Source of the DNA: JAFGJU01 sp964570935 | GTDB lineage: Bacteria > Eisenbacteria > RBG-16-71-46 > JAFGJU01 | NCBI GenBank assembly: GCA_964570935.1 | Contig: CAZMZP010000085.1 | Span: 1 to 5,493, forward strand | Length of the DNA: 5,493 nucleotides | Direction of reading: 5' to 3' | The notes under the pieces: model-generated | Database searches by the model: none | What the model saw: only the letters and a program-made list of their open reading frames with translations | Told to the model about the DNA's origin: nothing | Program-made: the position numbers and the translations under genes | Part shown: one piece after another, positions 1 through 5,400 of the stretch | Layout of the letters: each line of letters begins with the position of its first letter | Numbering within the stretch: position 1 is the first letter of the stretch

Positions 1-287
1 TAGCGGTGGCGGGGCTGCTGTACCTGACCATAGGCGACAGCATGGCCGCCCTCATCGGAAAGACGTACGGCAAGACCCACCTCTTCGGGAAGACCCTGGA
101 AGGAAGCCTGGCGTGCTTTTCGTCGTGCGTGTTCATAGGGCTTCTCGTCCCGGGCCTCCCACCGGACGTCGTCATAGCGGGCGCGCTGGTGGCCACTCTG
201 TTCGAGCTGTTCCCGATACCCATCGACGACAACTTCCGCATCCCGCTTTCAGCCGGCTTCGTGATGCAGATCCTGATGCCGCACTAG
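1..287 (+). CDS. CTP-dependent dolichol/diacylglycerol kinase family protein, C-terminal part (5' end outside window)
   Basis: This is the end of an integral-membrane lipid kinase of the dolichol kinase (SEC59) / DGK1 / phytol kinase (VTE5) family. Members use CTP to phosphorylate a polyprenol, phytol or diacylglycerol in the membrane. The reading frame is open from the left edge (first whole codon at 3) and stops at TAG 285-287, so about 94 residues are visible and the start lies upstream. Three family signatures are present in the expected order: GDSMAALIGKTYGK (from base 33), GKTLEGS (87-107) and the late IDDN motif (222-233) followed by IPLSAGF. Hydrophobic stretches around the motifs (LLYLTIG; FSSCVFIGLLVPG; VVIAGALVATLFELF; LSAGFVMQILM) fit membrane helices. 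The GTG at 6 is an internal Val codon, not a start, because it sits just before the first motif. The lipid substrate cannot be told from sequence. The next gene begins immediately downstream, which suggests one operon. Confidence 0.85.
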   Translation, partial: AVAGLLYLTIGDSMAALIGKTYGKTHLFGKTLEGSLACFSSCVFIGLLVPGLPPDVVIAGALVATLFELFPIPIDDNFRIPLSAGFVMQILMPH

Positions 288-290
288 GTG
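286..290 (+). promoter_or_regulatory. Likely ribosome binding site (AGGTG) deciding the start of the propeller gene
   Basis: AGGTG overlaps the TAG stop of the upstream kinase gene and lies 6 bases before the ATG at 297. No purine-rich stretch precedes the alternative GTG at 288. This favours ATG 297 and points to translational coupling with the kinase gene. Confidence 0.45.
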
Positions 291-296
291 CCCAGA

Positions 297-2159
297 ATGT
301 ACTCTGGTTCTGACAGCAAGACGAACCCGGCCTGGAGCCGGGGCGCCACCACCAGCAAGTCCACGGTCAAGACTTTCGGCCTCTCGCATCGCGACCGGGC
401 TCCGCTCGTGTTCGTGGAGACCTCCAGGGGGAGCAGGGCGGACGAAACGTTCTTCCTGATCTGCGGACCGTCGACGCGAGCTCAGGAGCTTTTCCAGGCC
501 GCCATAGCAGAGTTCAGGAGAGGTGGCGATATCCGGCCGCCGGAGGAGTACATGAACCTCCTGAAGGAGACCGCTCTGCGCATGGAAAGCGGGCAGCTCG
601 AGCATCGACTTTCCTTCGCGGCGGCGTGGGTCAGGGCCGGAGTCTGTCACTGGCTGACTGGCGGGGGCTACCTCATGGCGCATGTGTCCAGAGAAGGCCA
701 CGTGCTGAGGCTGCCCGGCGCCTCCGGAAGGGCGACGCTGGGAGACATGGACCGGCTCGTGGCGGCCGAACGGGCGCATTTCGACGACGTGGAAGAGGGA
801 ATGAGACAGCGCAAGGACCACGGCGACATGGCCGCGATACTGCACCGCCTGTCTCAGGAGAGAAAACTGGGTGGAGCGCTGGTGCTGGAGCACCGGGTAG
901 TTCGGCTCGGACTGCCCGCCGGGCCCGCTCGCCGCGAAATCGCCGCCGCACCGCGTCCGGCCGTCGGGAAAGACCGCGGCGCGAGACCCGGTCTCCGCCT
1001 CAACGCCGTCCGGGTCTTCGGGTTCTTGTCGCTTGTCCTGGTTGTGGTTCTCATTCTCAAGTGGCCGCTCGGCGGCAAGACGGGACAGACCGGAGTCGAG
1101 GAAGTGTCCGAGCCGCGAGAGGTCTCAGCCGTGGCCCTCGACCAGGAGGCCGCAGGAACCCCGGCGACGCCGGCCTCTCTCAAGGTGACGCTTTCTCCCG
1201 CCTGGACGAAGAAGTTCAGCGGCGCAGTGACGTCTTCGCCTCGCGTCGTCCGCGGACGGGTGTACTTCGGCTGCCGGGACTCGCGGGTCTATTGTCTCGA
1301 CGCCGCGACGGGCAAGGAGGTCTGGAAGTTCACCGCGGGCGGCGGAGTGGGCGCCAGTCCGGCCGTGCACGACGACAGGGTGTACGTGGGCTCCTACGAC
1401 GGCACGTTCTGGTGCATAGACGCATCCTCGGGCCGGGCGCTCTGGCGGTTCAAGAGCGGCGGCAGGGTCGTGTCCTCGGCGTCCGTGGTCTCAGGCAACG
1501 TGGTGTTCGGCTCATACGACAGAAACGTCTACTGCCTCTCGGCGGAGGACGGCAGCGTGAAGTGGAGGCTCGAGACCGGCGGTCTGGTATGGTCGTCGCC
1601 ATACGTGGACAGGGGAAGATGCTACGTCGGCTCGGCCGACGGCACGTTCTACTGCCTGCTGCTCGGGTCGGGGGAGGTCAAGTGGAAGTATCCGGCCGGA
1701 AGCCCGATCTACGCGTCGCCCGACGGCGACGAATCTTTCGTGTGTCTCGGGTCCAACTCGGGGGGTGTGTTCGTCCTTGACGCGCAGAGCGGCAGGGAGC
1801 TCTCCAGGGCAGAGACCGGACGCGAAGTGAGGTCCGCCATCCTGGTGGACGCTGGTAACTTGTACGTGGGTGCGGACGACGGAATCGTGCGCTGCGTCCG
1901 CGTGAACGACGGAGCCACGGTGTGGAGCTTCAAGACCGGCGGAGCCGTGAGGTCTGGTCCGGCCCTGCAAGACGGACTTTTGTTCGTGACGTCGTACGAC
2001 GGAAAACTACACGTGATCGACGTAGTCACGGGCGGTGAAGTGGCCGCGTTCGATTCCCGCTCTCAGATATACTCGAGCCCGGCGGTGGCGGGGGACAGGG
2101 TCTACTTCGGGACCAACGACGGCGACTTCGTGTGTCTCAGAGTGACTATAGAAGGCTGA
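297..2159 (+). CDS. Single-pass membrane protein: uncharacterised N-terminal domain, TM helix, C-terminal eight-bladed PQQ-like beta-propeller
   Basis: This 620-residue protein (623 if GTG 288 is the start) has three parts. Residues 1-237 are soluble and unrecognised. Residues 20-140 have a spacing that faintly recalls PP2C-type phosphatases (TFGLSHRD, FFLICGP, then SFAAAWVRAGVCHWLTGGG), but the catalytic DGMGG and GDSR acidic motifs are absent, so this is only a guess. Residues 240-254 (VFGFLSLVLVVVLIL) form one transmembrane helix preceded by a strongly basic stretch rich in Arg and Lys, so the N-terminus should face the cytoplasm and the C-terminus the outside. After a linker, residues 303-620 form eight repeats with Trp, SSP, VYxGSxDG and CLDAxxG-type motifs, the PQQ-like/BamB-like propeller pattern. 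Such propellers usually act as binding or scaffold surfaces. Nothing indicates an enzyme or bound PQQ. ATG 297 is chosen for its AGGTG Shine-Dalgarno. The gene abuts the lipid kinase gene and no intrinsic terminator follows it. Confidence 0.85.
   Translation: MYSGSDSKTNPAWSRGATTSKSTVKTFGLSHRDRAPLVFVETSRGSRADETFFLICGPSTRAQELFQAAIAEFRRGGDIRPPEEYMNLLKETALRMESGQLEHRLSFAAAWVRAGVCHWLTGGGYLMAHVSREGHVLRLPGASGRATLGDMDRLVAAERAHFDDVEEGMRQRKDHGDMAAILHRLSQERKLGGALVLEHRVVRLGLPAGPARREIAAAPRPAVGKDRGARPGLRLNAVRVFGFLSLVLVVVLILKWPLGGKTGQTGVEEVSEPREVSAVALDQEAAGTPATPASLKVTLSPAWTKKFSGAVTSSPRVVRGRVYFGCRDSRVYCLDAATGKEVWKFTAGGGVGASPAVHDDRVYVGSYDGTFWCIDASSGRALWRFKSGGRVVSSASVVSGNVVFGSYDRNVYCLSAEDGSVKWRLETGGLVWSSPYVDRGRCYVGSADGTFYCLLLGSGEVKWKYPAGSPIYASPDGDESFVCLGSNSGGVFVLDAQSGRELSRAETGREVRSAILVDAGNLYVGADDGIVRCVRVNDGATVWSFKTGGAVRSGPALQDGLLFVTSYDGKLHVIDVVTGGEVAAFDSRSQIYSSPAVAGDRVYFGTNDGDFVCLRVTIEG
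1203..2156 (+). repeat. Eight tandem coding repeats, period exactly 120 bp (40 residues), forming the propeller blades
   Basis: Units begin at 1203, 1323, 1443, 1563, 1683, 1803, 1923 and 2043. The first seven are exactly 40 codons and the last is 38, with no insertion or deletion between blades. Five other units share the opening Trp of the first (units 1-5 and 7); units 6 and 8 start with Ser and Ala. Positions 21-27 are variants of YVGSYDG, and position 31 is Cys in units 1, 2, 3, 4, 6 and 8 and Val in units 5 and 7. Some DNA identity survives between units: a 14-base match occurs at 1397-1410 and 1637-1650, two periods apart. Eight units are what a closed eight-bladed propeller needs. Confidence 0.9.
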
Positions 2160-2197
2160 TTCGAGCGACTGTCTTCGGGTCCCATGCTCGCCCGAGC

Positions 2198-2226
2198 TTG
2201 ACACGCCCACCCGACTGCAATAGCAT
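2198..2226 (+). promoter_or_regulatory. Sigma70-type promoter for the cold-shock gene and secA
   Basis: A perfect -35 box TTGACA (2198-2203) is separated by 17 bases from TAGCAT (2221-2226), which matches the -10 consensus at 4 of 6 positions including the first two and last two. Transcription would start near 2233, leaving a leader of about 36 bases. That is too short for the long structured leader seen on classic cold-shock mRNAs. The site sits in the only real intergenic gap of the window, just where a new transcription unit is expected. Upstream read-through from the propeller gene is not excluded. Confidence 0.6.
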
Positions 2227-2252
2227 CTGCCCGTAACGCCTCATGCATCGCG

Positions 2253-2258
2253 AGGAGG
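2253..2258 (+). promoter_or_regulatory. Strong Shine-Dalgarno (AGGAGG) supporting the TTG start of the cold-shock gene
   Basis: AGGAGG ends 10 bases before TTG 2269. The only in-frame alternative before the upstream TAG (2221-2223) is a CTG at 2227, which lies in front of this site. The Shine-Dalgarno therefore fixes TTG as the start. Confidence 0.7.
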
Positions 2259-2268
2259 TCCGCAGCAC

Positions 2269-2478
2269 TTGCGCGCGGGAAAGGTGAAATGGTTTAACGA
2301 GGTAAAGGGCGTGGGCGTAATCCGGGACGCGGACGGCGGCGACTACCCCGTCCATTTCTCCGAGGTCCTGGAAGACGGCTTCAGGACGCTGGCCGAGGGT
2401 GAGGCGGTCGAGTTCGACGTTGCGGCCGGTCCCGCACGGCAGCGGGCGGCGCGCGTGCGCAGATTGAGCGAGGACTGA
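2269..2478 (+). CDS. Small cold-shock-domain (CspA-like) protein with degenerate RNP motifs
   Basis: The product is 69 residues, the usual size for single-domain CspA-family proteins, which are cytoplasmic five-stranded OB-fold proteins that bind single-stranded RNA or DNA. Family landmarks are GKVKWFNEVKG (residues 4-14), the PVHFSEV stretch (27-33), DGFRTLAEGEAVEFDV (36-51) and the late GPxxxRAARV stretch. The RNP1 core, normally KGFGFI, reads KGVGVI (13-18), and RNP2, normally VFVHF, reads YPVHF (26-30). Three stacking aromatics are therefore missing, while Trp8, Phe9, His29 and Phe30 remain. RNA binding may be weakened or altered; this is inference. The TTG start is fixed by AGGAGG at 2253-2258 and an in-frame stop at 2221. 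Its TGA shares its last base with the secA ATG, so the two genes are very probably co-translated. I am confident in the fold assignment and unsure of the role. Confidence 0.85.
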   Translation: MRAGKVKWFNEVKGVGVIRDADGGDYPVHFSEVLEDGFRTLAEGEAVEFDVAAGPARQRAARVRRLSED

Positions 2479-5400
2479 TGTTACTCCAGAACGTCATAGC
2501 GAAGATATTCGGCACGAAGCACGAACGAGACCTAAAAACTCTCGAGCCCGTCGTTGAGGAGATCAACGCCGCCTGGGAAAAGCTGTCGGGCCTTACAGAC
2601 TCGCAGCTCGCGCAGAAGACCGAGGAGTTCAGACACCGTCTGGCTGAGGGCGCGACGGCGGACGAGATCCTGGCGGAGGCGTACGCGGTCGTGAAGGAGG
2701 CCTGCAAGCGTCTTCGGGGCAAGGGCTGGGACGTCTGCGGCCAGCCGGTCGTCTGGGACATGGTGCCGTACGACGTGCAGCTGGTCGGAGCGGTGGTCCT
2801 CAACCAGGGCAAGATCGCCGAGATGGCCACGGGTGAAGGCAAGACCCTGGTGGCCACGATGCCGCTCTACCTGAACGCGCTCTCTGGGAAGGGGGCGCAT
2901 CTTGTGACCGTGAACGACTACCTGGCTCTGCGCGACAGCCAATGGATGGGCGAGATATACAAGTCCCTGGGCCTCACGGTCGGCTGCATACAGAACGAGA
3001 TGGACTCCGCGCAGCGCCGCGCCCAGTACAACTGCGACATCACATACGGGACCAACAACGAGTTCGGTTTCGACTACCTGAGAGACAACATGGCCGTCTC
3101 CCTGGAAGACCGCGTCCAGAGGGGGCATGACTACGCGATCGTGGACGAGGTGGACAGCGTGCTGGTGGATGAAGCCAGGACGCCTCTCATCATCTCCGGC
3201 ACAGTGTCCCACTCGACTCAGAGCTACTCCGAGCTGAAGCCGGACGTGGAGCGTCTGGTCCGGAATCAGGCCGCCCTTGTGAATCGCTTCGTGACGGAAG
3301 CCGAGGAGACGCTGAAGAAGGGAGAGGACGCTTACGAGGCGGGCGTAAAGCTCCTGCTCGTCCGGCGCGGCTCCCCCAAGAACAAGAAGTTCATGAAGCT
3401 CATGACCGACGGCGCTCTCAAGAAGCTCGTCTCCAGAGCCGAGGCCGACTTCATGAGGGACAAGAAGCTCAACGAGCTGGACGAGCGACTGTTCTACAGC
3501 ATCGACGAGAAGACACACGTGGTCGCCCTGACGGAAAAGGGGCGTGAAGGGCTGTCCCCGAAGGGCAAGAACCTGTTCATGCTGCCCGACTTGAGCGAGG
3601 AGCTCGGGAAGATCTCGAGCGACGCCGCGCTGTCGGAGAAGGAGAAGGTCGAAAAGAGGGAAGAGCTGCACAGGCTCCACGGCGAGACGAGCGAGAAGAT
3701 CCACAACATCTATCAACTGCTCAAGGCCTACTCCCTGTTCGAGAAGGACGTCGAGTACGTGGTCAAGGACGACCGCGTGCTGATAGTGGACGAGTTCACC
3801 GGCAGGCTCATGCCGGGCAGGCGCTTCAGCGACGGGCTGCACCAGGCGCTCGAGGCCAAGGAGGGGGTCAAGGTGGAGGGCGAGACGCAGACCCTCGCCA
3901 CCATAACGCTGCAGAACTATTTCAGGATGTACCGGAGGCTTGCCGGGATGACCGGCACGGCGGAGACCGAGGCGGGCGAATTCTTCCAGATCTACAAACT
4001 GGACGTGGTGGTCATACCCACGAACGAAGCGGTCAGGCGCGTGGACTACGAGGACAGCATCTTCCGGAGCAAGCGCGAGAAGTTCAACCGGGTCGTCGAC
4101 GAGATCGAAGAGATGCACAAGATAGGCAGGCCGGTGCTCGTGGGCACGGTCAGCGTGGAAGTCTCCGAGACTTTGAGCCGTTTGCTCAAGAGGAAGGGGA
4201 TACCGCACTCTGTCCTGAACGCCAAGTACCATCAGATGGAGGCCGAGATCGTGGCCAACGCCGGTCAGTTCGGCGCCGTTACCATAGCGACGAACATGGC
4301 CGGCCGGGGCACGGACATCAAGCTGGGCAAGGGAGTGGTCAGGTGCGACAAGTGCTGTGTCATATGCGAGGACCGCGACTGCGGACACTGTTCGCACGAG
4401 GACATGAGGGAGAAGTGCACGACACAGATGTTGTGCGGGCTCCACATCATGGGCACCGAGAGGCACGAGAGCAGGCGCATCGACAGGCAGCTCCGCGGCC
4501 GCAGCGGCAGGCAGGGCGACCCTGGTTCGTCCAGGTTCTACCTGTCCCTGGAGGACGACCTGATGCGCCTTTTCGGCTCTGACAGAATCGCGGGCGTGAT
4601 GGGAAGGCTCGGCGTCAAGGACGGCGAGGTGATTCAGCATCCGCTCGTGACCAGGGCGATAGAGAGGGCGCAGAAGCGGGTGGAGTCGTTCAATTTCGAC
4701 ATCCGAAAGCACCTTCTTGAGTACGACGACGTGATGAACCAGCAGAGAGAAGTCATCTACTCCAGGCGGCTCAAGGTCCTCGAGGGCGAGGAGCTCAGGC
4801 AGGAAGTGCTCGAGATGATCGAGGACTTCGTCGCGGGCAAGGTGGACGAGTCCGTCGACGGCCGGGAGCATTCCGAGAACTGGGAAGTGGACGCGCTGGA
4901 ACAGGAGCTGACGGCCGTCTTCGTGTATCCGTTCGGGCTGAAGCAGTTCAAGGAAAGGCGGACGACCAAGGACGAGCTCGGAGAATACTGCCTGGAGCGG
5001 GCGCGGCAGGCGTACGAGAACAGGGAGAAGGAGCTGGGGGCGGACACGATGAGACAGGTGGAGCGCATCGTGCTCCTGAGGATAATGGACGAGAGGTGGA
5101 AGGACCATCTGTACGAGGTCGACCAGTTGAAGGAGGGGATCGGGCTCAGGGCGTACGGACAGAAGGACCCTCTCATCGAATACAAATCGGAGGCGTTCAA
5201 GTCGTTCGTCGAGCTGAGCGGGTTCATCACTCGCGACTCCCTGGCCTTCCTGATGAGAGTGGACGTGAGGAGGGCGCCGGAGCCCAGACGGGAGGCGCCG
5301 CGGACTCAGGCGGTGGCCACGCACGCCGGGGTGTCGGCGTACGCGGGGGCGGCCGCCGGCGGACCGGCGGCCGGTGGAGGGCCGGACGGTGGGGCGGAGA

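Noticed and set aside
249..893. A 214-codon - strand open frame over the kinase/propeller junction
   Set aside because: It has no recognisable family and runs antisense to two genes with clear or strongly supported coding sense; it is explained by GC-rich codon bias.
626..1780. A 384-codon + strand open frame inside the propeller gene
   Set aside because: It is a shifted-frame shadow with an extreme Arg/Gly composition and no domain; the overlapping frame gives regular propeller blades.
297..2159. Propeller protein as a PQQ-dependent dehydrogenase or as BamB
   Set aside because: There is no catalytic or cofactor-binding signature of quinoprotein dehydrogenases, and no lipoprotein signal peptide as in BamB. 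The N-terminal soluble domain and internal helix do not fit either.
2162..2197. Alternating short inverted repeats CGAGC (2162-2166), GCTCG (2186-2190), CGAGC (2193-2197), considered as a terminator or attenuator after the propeller gene
   Set aside because: Arms are only 4-5 bp, one pairing leaves a two-base loop, and no T-tract follows. They lie upstream of the promoter, so they cannot attenuate the cold-shock/secA mRNA that starts there.
2269..2478. The small gene before secA as a SecM-type arrest peptide
   Set aside because: It has no signal peptide and no evident stalling motif, and its sequence is clearly a cold-shock domain.
2532..5324. A 930-codon open frame on the - strand opposite secA
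   Set aside because: Its codons are the exact reverse complements of secA codons. In that phase a stop needs a sense TTA, CTA or TCA, which this GC-rich gene avoids. The bounding stop is simply the CTA Leu codon of secA at 2532. The product is a Leu/Val/His-rich string with no known domain, while the + strand encodes an intact SecA.
5350..5373. GC hairpin as an intrinsic terminator
   Set aside because: It lies within secA coding sequence and is followed by G-rich bases, not a T-run.
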